In this document: piece by piece, positions 6,918 to 14,637 of the stretch
Position numbering within the stretch: the stretch's first letter is position 1
How the letters are laid out: each line of letters begins with the position of its first letter
DNA from: Rhodospirillaceae bacterium
GTDB lineage: Bacteria > Pseudomonadota > Alphaproteobacteria > GCA-2731375
Assembly (NCBI GenBank): GCA_018660265.1
Contig: JABJKS010000073.1
Span: 1-64,000 of the forward strand
DNA length: 64,000 bases
Reading direction: 5' to 3'
The notes under the pieces: model-generated
What the model saw: only the letters and a program-made list of their open reading frames with translations
Told to the model about the DNA's origin: nothing
Database searches by the model: none
Program-made: the position numbers and the translations under genes

Positions 6918-8609
6918 ATGGGCGATACAGCAGATTTCTCCAGCCTAAACGGCCTTAATGGCCTGAATTTGGGCCAAGTACACGACGCCATCGCCGATGC
7001 CATTGGCGATCGGGAGGCGTTGGTTTTTCGTGATCGCCGTTTCACCCATGGGGAGGTGGCGGAACGCAGCCGCCGGTTCGCGAACTTCCTCGTGGCCTTG
7101 GGTATTACCACCCATACGGAGCGGAAAGACCTGGAAAACTGGCAATCGGGCCATGATCATGTGGCCCTGTATATGTACAACGGCAACGAATATCTGGAAT
7201 GCCTGCTGGGTTGCGTAAAGGCGCGGGCGGCGGGCGCGAATATCAATTTCCGTTATGTGGCCGAAGAACTGCGCTATGTGCTGAACGATGCCAACGCCAA
7301 GGCCATTGTCTATCACGCCTGTTTTGCGCCGGTGGTTGCGGCGGTGCTACCCCAGATCGGACCGCAAAAAGCTTTGATCCAGGTGGCGGACAGTTCCGGC
7401 CAGCCATTATTGCCCGGCGCCCTGGATTATGAAGATGTCCTGGCCGCGGCATCGCCCGACAAGCTGGACCTGAACTATTCGCCGGACGATCTGTATCTGC
7501 TCTACACCGGCGGCACCACGGGGATGCCCAAGGGCGTGTTGTGGCGGCAGGGTGATTTTCTGGCCTCACCCCTGGGGGGCAAGCGGGCCGACGGCAGCGT
7601 TATTGATAGCATTGACGAATATGTGGCCGGTGCCCTGAAATCAAAGGGCTATCGCTCCCTGCCCGCGCCGCCCTTTATGCATGGCACCGGGCAATTGATC
7701 GCCCTGGCGGCCTGGACCCGGGGCGACGGCGTGGTTTTACAGAATGTGGTGGAGCATCTGGACCCAGCTGATTTGTTGGAACGGGTGGAGACGGAACGGG
7801 TCAATATGCTGGCCCTGGTGGGCGACGCCTTTGCCCGGCCTATTGTGGAAGAAATGGATCGCAGCAGCCGCGACCTTAGTTCCCTGCGCATTATTTTGAC
7901 CAGTGGCGTCATTCTGTCACCGCCCATCAAGGCGGCGTTGATCGAACGCCTGCCGGACCTGACCATCATCGATACCCTTGGTTCATCAGAAAGCGGGCCG
8001 CATGTGCAGAACATTACCGGGGCCAAAGGGCAATCGGAAGCCGGTCAATCCAGCACCACGGAATTTCGCATTTCCAAAGACACGGTTGTCTTCAATACGG
8101 ACAAGACCGCTTTGCTGTCCCCTGGCCATGAAGGGTTAGGCTGGTTTGCGGTGGGAAAATCCGTGCCTCTGGGATATCTGGGAGATGCGGAAAAGACCGC
8201 GCAAGCTTTCCCCACCTTCAACGGCAAGCGCTATGTGGTGCCCGGCGACCGGGTGCGCCTGATTTCCGATCGCGTGATTGAGTTCCATGGCCGGGACAAC
8301 ATGACGATCAATTCGGGCGGGGAAAAAATATTTGTCGAAGAAGTTGAAAAGGCGGTGCAACATCATCCCAGTGTCGCCGGCGTCATCGTTACCTCACGCC
8401 CCAGTGAACGTTGGGGCAGCGAAGTGATTGCTGTTGTTGCTTTGAAAAACGGCGGAGCGGCATCAGAGGAAGATTTAATGGCGGAGGCGGAAAAGCATAT
8501 CGCCCGCTATAAACTGCCCAAGGGCTTTGTCTTTGTGGAAGAACTACCCCGTGCCGCCAACGGCAAACCGGATTATCAGCGGGCCAAAACTTTGGCCGGC
8601 GAATTGTGA
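6918..8609 (+). CDS. Acyl-CoA synthetase (AMP-forming), FadD-like (1)
   Basis: 563-residue ANL-superfamily enzyme that would activate a carboxylic acid to its CoA thioester through an acyl-adenylate. The P-loop-like core YTGGTTGMPKG is at about residues 196-206, followed by VLWRQ, a signature I associate with FadD3/FadD19-type ligases. GSSESGPH and the C-terminal hinge/lysine region (FHGRDNMTINSGGEK, then PRAANGKPDY) are also present. The start at 6918 avoids overlap with the upstream gene; an ATG at 6894 would overlap it by 23 bases and add 8 non-conserved residues. A paralogue with the same motifs lies at 14638-16287. Substrate unknown. Confidence 0.88.
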   Translation: MGDTADFSSLNGLNGLNLGQVHDAIADAIGDREALVFRDRRFTHGEVAERSRRFANFLVALGITTHTERKDLENWQSGHDHVALYMYNGNEYLECLLGCVKARAAGANINFRYVAEELRYVLNDANAKAIVYHACFAPVVAAVLPQIGPQKALIQVADSSGQPLLPGALDYEDVLAAASPDKLDLNYSPDDLYLLYTGGTTGMPKGVLWRQGDFLASPLGGKRADGSVIDSIDEYVAGALKSKGYRSLPAPPFMHGTGQLIALAAWTRGDGVVLQNVVEHLDPADLLERVETERVNMLALVGDAFARPIVEEMDRSSRDLSSLRIILTSGVILSPPIKAALIERLPDLTIIDTLGSSESGPHVQNITGAKGQSEAGQSSTTEFRISKDTVVFNTDKTALLSPGHEGLGWFAVGKSVPLGYLGDAEKTAQAFPTFNGKRYVVPGDRVRLISDRVIEFHGRDNMTINSGGEKIFVEEVEKAVQHHPSVAGVIVTSRPSERWGSEVIAVVALKNGGAASEEDLMAEAEKHIARYKLPKGFVFVEELPRAANGKPDYQRAKTLAGEL

Positions 8610-8619
8610 GAGCGGAATA

Positions 8620-10155
8620 ATGGATCTAGACCTTACCCCCGTCCTGATCGGTGCGGGACAAGTCACCGAGAAACAGGACGACGTTTCCCTCGCCTCGTCC
8701 CCCATGGACCTGATGCAACAGGCGGTCTGGCGGGCGGTGGACAGCGCCGGCTTTGATCGCGCCCGCATGGCGGATCTGGATACCATCGCCGTGGTCAAAA
8801 GCCTGTTCGAGTTTACCCGCAATTCGCCCCATACCCTGGCTCAGCGCATGGGCGCGAACGATGCCCGGCAATGGATCACGCCGGTGGGTGGCAACATGCC
8901 GCAATACGCGGTCAACCGCTTCGCCGAAGACATCGCCAACGGCCGCGCAAAGTTTGTTTTGCTGGCCGCGACAGAGGCCATGGCCACGGGACGGAAGATC
9001 GTCAAGGCGGGCGGCAAGCCCGATTGGCGGGAAGCGGCAGATACAGACCCCGAGAGCCTGGTTTTTGAGCGGGAACTATGTACACCGCACGAGGCGCTAT
9101 ACGACATCTGGCCGGCCCGCTTTGTCTATCCGATGTTCGAGAATGCCCTGCGCGGGCGCTATGGCCATTCCATCGAAGAACACCAACTGGCCATGGGTAA
9201 GCTGTTTGCCCGCTTTTCCGACGTTGCCGCCGACAACCCCCATGCCTGGTACCCGATCCGCCGCACGGCGGAGGAAATCGCCAGGCCCAGTGCTCAGAAC
9301 CGCTTTGTCAGCTGGCCCTATACCAAGTTCATGAATGCCATGAACCAGGTCAACCAATCCGCTGCCGTCATCATGACCTCCCGCGGCTTCGCCAAGGAAC
9401 TGGGCGTTGCCGACGACAAAATGGTCTACTTGCACGGCTGTGGCGATGCCAATGAATTGTGGCATGTCTCCGAACGGGCGGATTATGCCACCTCGCCGGC
9501 CATACGGGCCATGGGCCGGCAGGCATTGGAGATGGCCGGTCGCGGGGTTGAGGAGATGGACTATATCGACATCTACGCCTGCTTCCCCGTTGCCGTGCAA
9601 ATGGCCCGTGATGAGCTGGGCATTGCCGTGGATGACCCGCGCCCCCTGACCATCACCGGCGGCCTGCCCTATCATGGCGGTGCCAATGCCTACGTGATGA
9701 ACGCCATCGCAGCCATGGTCGATAAAGTGCGGGGCAATCCCGGCACGTTCGGCATTGTCACCGCCAATGGCGGCTATCTAACGGAACACGCCGCCGGGAT
9801 TTATTCCACGGAACCTTCGCCTATACCAAAATCCGGCGAGGCACCCTGGAGCCGGGAAGACCCAGGCATTGATCAGGCAAAGATCGATGCCACGCCGCAT
9901 CCGGATTTGGCGGAGGCAGCGAACGGTGCGGGGGTGATCGAGACCTACACCGTCGGCTTTGGCCGGGACAACCAGCCCAACAAGGGCATCGTCATTGGCC
10001 GCCTGGGCGATGGCAGTGACCCGAACGCGACCCGCTTTTTGGCCAATACGCCCGTGGACCAGGATTTGTTCGCCGCCATGACCGGGGAAGATTTCCTGGG
10101 CGCGCCGGGCAAAGTCAGCCACCAGGATGGCCGCAATATTTTCACGCCGAACTGA
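8620..10155 (+). CDS. SCP2-type thiolase / acetyl-CoA acetyltransferase family
   Basis: 511 residues; larger than classic thiolases and similar to the SCP-x/acetyl-CoA acetyltransferase subgroup. It starts with TPVLIGAGQVTEK and contains PVGGNMPQYAVNRFAEDI, YLHGCGDANE, YIDIYACFPVAVQMARDELG and TANGGYLTEHAAGIYS. Such enzymes cleave 3-ketoacyl-CoA in beta-oxidation. Oddity: by eye I see GGN in place of the usual nucleophilic cysteine context and no C-terminal CxG motif, so thiolytic activity needs checking. The ATG at 8620 follows GAGAGCGG; a longer frame starting at 8527 overlaps the synthetase by 83 bases and is rejected. It ends 13 bases before an enoyl-CoA hydratase. Confidence 0.85.
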   Translation: MDLDLTPVLIGAGQVTEKQDDVSLASSPMDLMQQAVWRAVDSAGFDRARMADLDTIAVVKSLFEFTRNSPHTLAQRMGANDARQWITPVGGNMPQYAVNRFAEDIANGRAKFVLLAATEAMATGRKIVKAGGKPDWREAADTDPESLVFERELCTPHEALYDIWPARFVYPMFENALRGRYGHSIEEHQLAMGKLFARFSDVAADNPHAWYPIRRTAEEIARPSAQNRFVSWPYTKFMNAMNQVNQSAAVIMTSRGFAKELGVADDKMVYLHGCGDANELWHVSERADYATSPAIRAMGRQALEMAGRGVEEMDYIDIYACFPVAVQMARDELGIAVDDPRPLTITGGLPYHGGANAYVMNAIAAMVDKVRGNPGTFGIVTANGGYLTEHAAGIYSTEPSPIPKSGEAPWSREDPGIDQAKIDATPHPDLAEAANGAGVIETYTVGFGRDNQPNKGIVIGRLGDGSDPNATRFLANTPVDQDLFAAMTGEDFLGAPGKVSHQDGRNIFTPN

Positions 10156-10168
10156 GCAGGAGCCTGCC

Positions 10169-10978
10169 ATGTCCATTCTCAACTACGAAGTCAAAGACAG
10201 TATCGCCATCGTCACCTTGAACCGGCCGGAGATGCGCAACGCCCTGAACCCGGAAATGATCGTCGGCCTGGCTGATGCCTGGACGGCTGTGAAAGAAGAC
10301 GACAATGTCCGCGTTGCCATCCTAACCAGCAGCGGTGAAGGCAGCACCTTTTGCGCCGGGGCTGATCTGGGGGAATTGATCCCGTTGCTTTCGGGCGCAA
10401 AGGAACCGGCGGATGATTGGGACCAGCGCATCGCCGATAATCGGCGCATTATTTATCACGCCCTGTTGCGGAACTTCGATACGGAGAAACCGGTGATCGC
10501 CGCCATCAATGGCCACGCCATTGCGGGCGGCATGGAAATCGTCCAGGGCACGGACATGCGGGTTGCCGCACCCGGCGTCAAGATCGGCGTACAGGAAGTG
10601 AAATGGGCGATCTTCCCCGGCGGCGGCTCCACCGTGCGTATGCCCCGGCAAATGCCCTATGCCAAAGCCATGGAGCTGTTGTTGACCGGGGATACCATCA
10701 CCTCGGAAGAAGCGTTGGATCTGGGCTTTCTAAATTACGTGGTGCCCGAAGCTGACGTTCTGGATAAGGCCCTGGAGATCGCCGGCAAAATCGCTGCCAA
10801 CGGCCCCATCGCAGTGAAAGCCATTCGCGCCTCGGCCCGGGCCTGTATCGGCCTGCCGGAGAAAGAGGCCCTGAAGCTGGAGAATAAATATTCCGCCCCC
10901 GTGCTGGCCACGGAAGACGCCCGCGAAGGGCCGCGTGCGTTCAAGGAAAAACGCAAACCGGTCTACAAAGGACGTTAA
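10169..10978 (+). CDS. Enoyl-CoA hydratase/isomerase (crotonase) family
   Basis: 269-residue crotonase-fold enzyme that would hydrate a 2-enoyl-CoA in beta-oxidation. It shows VALITLNRP-type N-terminus (IAIVTLNRPEMRNALN), the oxyanion-hole segments CAGADLGEL and GHAIAGGMEIVQGTDMRVAA, and VGVQEVKWAIFPGGGST, where one catalytic Glu position (QEVKW) is present and the second is replaced by Gly. It may therefore be an isomerase or hydratase variant. The C-terminus EGPRAFKEKRKPVYKGR is typical of the family. CAGGAG lies eight bases before the ATG. Last gene of the first operon; a palindromic repeat follows. Confidence 0.88.
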   Translation: MSILNYEVKDSIAIVTLNRPEMRNALNPEMIVGLADAWTAVKEDDNVRVAILTSSGEGSTFCAGADLGELIPLLSGAKEPADDWDQRIADNRRIIYHALLRNFDTEKPVIAAINGHAIAGGMEIVQGTDMRVAAPGVKIGVQEVKWAIFPGGGSTVRMPRQMPYAKAMELLLTGDTITSEEALDLGFLNYVVPEADVLDKALEIAGKIAANGPIAVKAIRASARACIGLPEKEALKLENKYSAPVLATEDAREGPRAFKEKRKPVYKGR

Positions 10979-11023
10979 GCCGAGCAACACCGGACGGATT
11001 TATCTACTCATTGTCTCGTGGCC

Positions 11024-11132
11024 CTGGATTAACGGGTCAAGCCCGTTAATGACAAGTGTAAGACGATTTTCGCTGTTTTTAGGCATTTGCAGCCACTCCA
11101 CCGTCATTGCCGGACTTCGACCCGGCAATCCA
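11024..11132. repeat. Paired inverted dispersed repeat (copy A)
   Basis: Two palindromic units in opposite orientation: 11024-11054 (CTGGATTAACGGGTCAAG...CCCGTTAATGACA) and 11102-11132, whose complement reads TGGATTGCCGGGTCGAAG...CCGGCAATGACG. The same composite, inverted as a whole, occurs at 26570-26665. Even the spacer is shared: GCTGTTTTTAGGCAT here and, on the other strand, GCTGTTTTTAGCCAT there. This is a small non-coding dispersed element of the REP/BIME or MITE kind. It lies between the first operon and the marR operon and may also stop transcription. Confidence 0.75.
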
Positions 11133-11165
11133 TGTTGCCGCATACCGCGAAAATATTGACATGTA

Positions 11166-11186
11166 GTATGTTTACATACAGTATGT
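11166..11186. promoter_or_regulatory. Overlapping palindromes, probable MarR operator
   Basis: GTATGT-TT-ACATAC (11166-11179) overlaps ACATAC-A-GTATGT (11174-11186), giving three half-sites of one sequence about 40-60 bases before the marR ATG. This arrangement fits autoregulation by the MarR protein encoded next door. Confidence 0.6.
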
Positions 11187-11227
11187 AGGCATATTAATAA
11201 TCAGCCGCTTTCAACGAGGCCCCAGCT

Positions 11228-11740
11228 ATGAAATCCGCCCCGCAGGAAAACGAGCCTGATGCCCTCGACATTCTCGCCCGGCTGGATTGGGCCCGGAACC
11301 CCGGCTTTCTAATCTATGACGTGCAACGCCTGGTAGCCCAGGTGGTCGATGAACGCATGCGCAGCGTCGGCCTAACGAACGCGCAGCTGCGCGCCATCCT
11401 GCACCTTAACCATCAGGAAGGCGTCAGCCAGGTCCATCTGTCAGAGGAAATGGGCATCAAAAAGGCCTCTCTTGGGGTTCTGTTGGAGCGATTGGAGGAA
11501 AAGGATCTGGTGTTGCGCCGGGCCGACCCCAACGACCGGCGCGCCAATCTGATTTATCTGAGCGACAAGGCCAAAGGCCTGTTGGAACCGATTTACGAAA
11601 ACGGCGCAGCGGTCATGAATGACCTGATGGCCGGCCTGAATACGGCGGAGCAGAAGCAACTGGTCAGCCTGTTGCTACGCATCAAAACCAACGCACAGAA
11701 CCTGTCACAAAATTCAGCAACGAACGGGAGCGCGAAATAG
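11228..11740 (+). CDS. MarR-family transcriptional regulator
   Basis: 170-residue winged-helix protein. Dimerisation helices flank the DNA-binding part: LTNAQLRAILHLNHQEGVS, LSEEMGIKKASLGVLLERLEEKDLV (helix-turn-helix, about residues 75-100) and RADPNDRRANLIYLS, the MarR wing with the DxRR motif. Family members usually repress their own operon and release DNA on binding a small aromatic or acyl-CoA ligand. It is the first gene of a nine-gene run of acyl-CoA metabolism, one base before the next start, so it probably senses a pathway substrate or intermediate. Probable operator palindromes lie just upstream at 11166-11186. Confidence 0.92.
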   Translation: MKSAPQENEPDALDILARLDWARNPGFLIYDVQRLVAQVVDERMRSVGLTNAQLRAILHLNHQEGVSQVHLSEEMGIKKASLGVLLERLEEKDLVLRRADPNDRRANLIYLSDKAKGLLEPIYENGAAVMNDLMAGLNTAEQKQLVSLLLRIKTNAQNLSQNSATNGSAK

Positions 11741-11741
11741 C

Positions 11742-12599
11742 GTGGTAACCGATACATTATCCCCCGAAATGGTTGGACACGCGTTTGCGCCGATCACCAT
11801 TTCCTGGCGCGCCAAGGACACCATGCTTTATGCCCTGGGCGTCGGCGCGAAACCCGGCGATGAGCTCGACTTCCTCTATGAAGGGCAGCGCGGATTGGGT
11901 CCAAGGGTGCTGCCCACCTATGCGGTGATCCCCGCCATGCGCGCCATGGGTAATATCCGTCAGCTGGTGAATTTAAAACTTCAACGTCTGCTGCATGGCG
12001 AACAGGGCTTTGAGTTGCTGCGCCCCCTGCCCAGCGAAACCGAGATAACCCTGGAAAGCCAGGTCAGCGAGGTTTGGGACAAGGGTAAGGCCGGGGTTAT
12101 CGGCGTGACCGCCCTGGCCACGGACAAGGACGGCCCTTTGTTTAAAAGCCATTCCACATTGTTTTATATCGGGGGGGGAGGCTTCGGCGGCGAACCGGGG
12201 CCCTCCACCAAGGAGAAGAACCGGCCGCCCGAAAGATCCCCGGATCTGATTATCGACTATGCCACACAGCCGGAACAGGGCGCCTTGTACCGTCTGTCCG
12301 GTGACCGGGTGGCCCTGCATATTGATCCTGAATTTGCCCGGAACGCAGGTTACGATAAACCCTTCATGCATGGCTTGTGCACCTATGGCTTTGTCGGACG
12401 GGCCATTCTGAATGGTCTGTGCGACGGTGATCCGGCACGATTTATCTCCATGACCGGGCGTTTTGCCGACACCGTGCAATTCGAAGATCACATCATTACT
12501 AAATTCTGGCGGAGCGGGATGGGTGAAGCCATCCTTCAGGCTGAGGATCAAAACGGCAATGTCGTTCTAAGCCAGGCCCGCGCAACCTATAGAAGCTGA
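11742..12599 (+). CDS. MaoC-type (R)-specific enoyl-CoA hydratase
   Basis: 285-residue double hot-dog protein of the MaoC / peroxisomal hydratase-2 family; it would hydrate trans-2-enoyl-CoA to the (R)-3-hydroxyacyl-CoA. The hydratase-2 motif is present near residue 195-220: ALHIDPEFARNAGYDKPFMHGLC, with the Asp/His pair expected for catalysis. The N-terminal half (ISWRAKDTMLYALGVGA, LPTYAVIPAM) is the degenerate substrate-binding hot dog. The start is GTG at 11742 with GGGAG about 11 bases upstream; ATG at 11769 is the alternative. A run of eight G (12171-12178) lies inside the gene. Coupled to marR. Confidence 0.88.
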   Translation: MVTDTLSPEMVGHAFAPITISWRAKDTMLYALGVGAKPGDELDFLYEGQRGLGPRVLPTYAVIPAMRAMGNIRQLVNLKLQRLLHGEQGFELLRPLPSETEITLESQVSEVWDKGKAGVIGVTALATDKDGPLFKSHSTLFYIGGGGFGGEPGPSTKEKNRPPERSPDLIIDYATQPEQGALYRLSGDRVALHIDPEFARNAGYDKPFMHGLCTYGFVGRAILNGLCDGDPARFISMTGRFADTVQFEDHIITKFWRSGMGEAILQAEDQNGNVVLSQARATYRS

Positions 12600-12604
12600 A
12601 GACC

Positions 12605-13390
12605 ATGAATTTTGCAGAACGATTGGGCGGCAGCGCCAAAGATGACGGCAAGTGGGAATTTGACCTAAGTGAAGACCTGAACGGCGGCTTTGGCGGCACC
12701 AACGGCGGCAACCTGGCGGCAATCTGTGTTTTCGCCGCCCGTGGCGTAGCCCCTGAGCGCACGCCCGTGGGCCTGGATGCCCGTTTTATCCGCAGCTTTC
12801 GACCCGGCCGGGCCTATGTGGTGCCGACAATATTGAATGCCGGTCGTACGTTGAGCACCATCAGCATCGATATCTTTACCGAAGCAGGCAAGCTGGCAAC
12901 CCGCGGCACCGTCGCCCTGGTCGAGGCGGAGGCCTTGGACGATTTCGATGTCGAGACCGACCAGGGTGCGGACGAAACCTTGATGGCCTATGCGGACGGC
13001 AAACCCTGGCGTCATCCAAGCCCGAAATACCGCATCCCTCTGATTGACACGTTTGAGCCGCGCTTTCTGGGAAAATCCAATGGTGCCATTGCCACCGGCG
13101 TGAAAGTCATTTGGGATGATCCGGCTGCCAGCGTTGAAGCGGCCTGTGTGGCAGCAGACATATCGGTCGGCCCGCCCGTGGCCAGCCAACTGGGGGCGAG
13201 GCCCCTGGCCATTCCCAACCCGGATTTGTCTTTACGCTTTACCGGGCAAACGAGCGCGGCGCGGGAGATGGTTGCCACCTCTCGTCTGGAACATCTGGCG
13301 GGCGGCCTGGCAACCACGTCTCTGGCAGTCCGCGCGGGCGGGGTTCTATTGGCCGTCGGCATCTCCACAACGACCTGTTTGAAAGCCTGA
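12605..13390 (+). CDS. Acyl-CoA thioesterase-like double hot-dog protein
   Basis: 261 residues resembling TesB-like/4HBT_3 thioesterases, which hydrolyse acyl-CoA to free acid and CoA. The N-terminal hot dog holds GGFGGTNGGNLAA and VGLDARFIRSFRPG, a thioesterase-like helix region. The C-terminal half carries ARPLAIPNPDLSLRFTGQ and HLAGGLATTSLAVR, matching the second hot dog and its AxxSLG-like end. The exact substrate cannot be read from sequence. The gene follows the MaoC stop by five bases and probably relieves CoA trapping or releases an end product of the pathway; both are inference. Confidence 0.72.
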   Translation: MNFAERLGGSAKDDGKWEFDLSEDLNGGFGGTNGGNLAAICVFAARGVAPERTPVGLDARFIRSFRPGRAYVVPTILNAGRTLSTISIDIFTEAGKLATRGTVALVEAEALDDFDVETDQGADETLMAYADGKPWRHPSPKYRIPLIDTFEPRFLGKSNGAIATGVKVIWDDPAASVEAACVAADISVGPPVASQLGARPLAIPNPDLSLRFTGQTSAAREMVATSRLEHLAGGLATTSLAVRAGGVLLAVGISTTTCLKA

Positions 13391-13402
13391 GAGGCAAAAC
13401 CA

Positions 13403-14497
13403 ATGGCACAGAAAACAACCTTCGCAATGACCATGACAGCGCCCCGTGTGCTGGAACCAGCCGACATTCCCCTGCCGGATATTGCCGACGACCGGGCCCT
13501 GTTGCGGTTGGAGGCCTGCGGCATTTGCGGCACCGATTGTGAACAGTTCGAAACCGGCATGCGGGTCCCCATGCCCCATATCCCCGGCCACGAACCCTTG
13601 GGTATTATCGAAGACATTGGCGATGGCGCGGCCAAGCGCTGGAACGTTGATGTGGGCGACCGGGTCGCGGTTGAGACCTTGCTGGCCTGTCATATATGCA
13701 AACGCTGTCTGGTCGGCGAATATCATCTGTGCGCCAACCGCCAGGTTTATTCCACCATTCCCGTGGCCCATGAACATGGCCTGTGGGGCGCCTATGCCAA
13801 TCACATGGTGTTGGATAACCGCACCATCCTGCACAAAATGGACAAGAGCATCCCGGCCCAGATAGCCGTGATGTACAATCCCCTTGGTGCCGGTTTCCGC
13901 TGGGCCGTGGAAATTCCCAACACCAGGTACGGTGACAGCATTCTGATCATCGGCCCTGGCCAGCGTGGCCTGGCCGCCGTCATTGCCGCCAAATCAGTTG
14001 GTGCCAAAACAATTATCGTCACCGGCCTGGAAGCCGACCATGCCAAGCTGGAGTTGGCCAAGCTGTACGGTGCGACCCACGTCATCGATGTGGAGAACGA
14101 AAATTTTCGCGACCGGATTAAAGAGATTACGGCAGGTGAGGGTGTCGATACGGTGCTGGATGTCGCGCCCAACGCAACATCAACTGTTGTCGATGCCATG
14201 AATGCGGCGCGGGTTGGCGGCACTATCGTAATGGCCGGGGTAAAGGGTTACAAACCGGTACCGAAGTTCATTTCCGACAAGGTCGTCTTTAAGGAACTAC
14301 GAATTCTGGGCGCGTTCGGGGTCACCACGTCGGGCTACCGCAAAGCCATCGATCTGATCCACAGCGGTGAGGTGCCGTTGGAGAAGATGCACACACATGA
14401 CTTCGCCGTGCGTGATGCGGAGCTGGCCATTCGAACTTTGGGCCGTGAAATCCCCGGAGAAGAATCTATCCATTCCTGCCTGATCCCGGAAACCTGA
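13403..14497 (+). CDS. Zinc-dependent alcohol dehydrogenase (MDR family)
   Basis: 364-residue medium-chain dehydrogenase. The catalytic zinc region is EACGICGTDCEQ with GHEPLGIIEDIG. A structural-zinc lobe (LLACHICKRCLVGEYHLC) supplies the four cysteines. The Rossmann segment is ILIIGPGQRGLAAVIAAKSVGA. It would oxidise an alcohol or reduce an aldehyde/enone using NAD(P)H. Position between the thioesterase and the second acyl-CoA synthetase suggests that it prepares the acid substrate (alcohol to aldehyde), but no aldehyde dehydrogenase is in the window, so this is only a suggestion. Confidence 0.88.
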   Translation: MAQKTTFAMTMTAPRVLEPADIPLPDIADDRALLRLEACGICGTDCEQFETGMRVPMPHIPGHEPLGIIEDIGDGAAKRWNVDVGDRVAVETLLACHICKRCLVGEYHLCANRQVYSTIPVAHEHGLWGAYANHMVLDNRTILHKMDKSIPAQIAVMYNPLGAGFRWAVEIPNTRYGDSILIIGPGQRGLAAVIAAKSVGAKTIIVTGLEADHAKLELAKLYGATHVIDVENENFRDRIKEITAGEGVDTVLDVAPNATSTVVDAMNAARVGGTIVMAGVKGYKPVPKFISDKVVFKELRILGAFGVTTSGYRKAIDLIHSGEVPLEKMHTHDFAVRDAELAIRTLGREIPGEESIHSCLIPET

Positions 14498-14527
14498 ACC
14501 ATGTTCGATATTCATCGAATTGCCATG

Positions 14528-14609
14528 CCGCCCACGCCCCCTTCCCCCAAGGCGCATTTGGCACCCATTAATGGTACTCTGTGGGTGGCCGGGAAGGCGG
14601 CGTGGGCGG
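14528..14609. repeat. GC-rich dispersed hairpin repeat (copy 1)
   Basis: Left arm from 14528 (CCGCCCACGCC...CACCCA, with an 11-base interruption) and right arm 14582-14609 (TGGGTGGCCGGGAAGGCGGC and on) form a long GC-rich hairpin. A closely related element with almost perfect 25-base arms lies at 56962-57026. It fills the gap between the alcohol dehydrogenase and the next synthetase, so the in-frame start at 14581 would translate repeat sequence and is not the true start. Confidence 0.72.
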
Positions 14610-14637
14610 TTCAGCCAACATTGGAAATGTTCATCAG

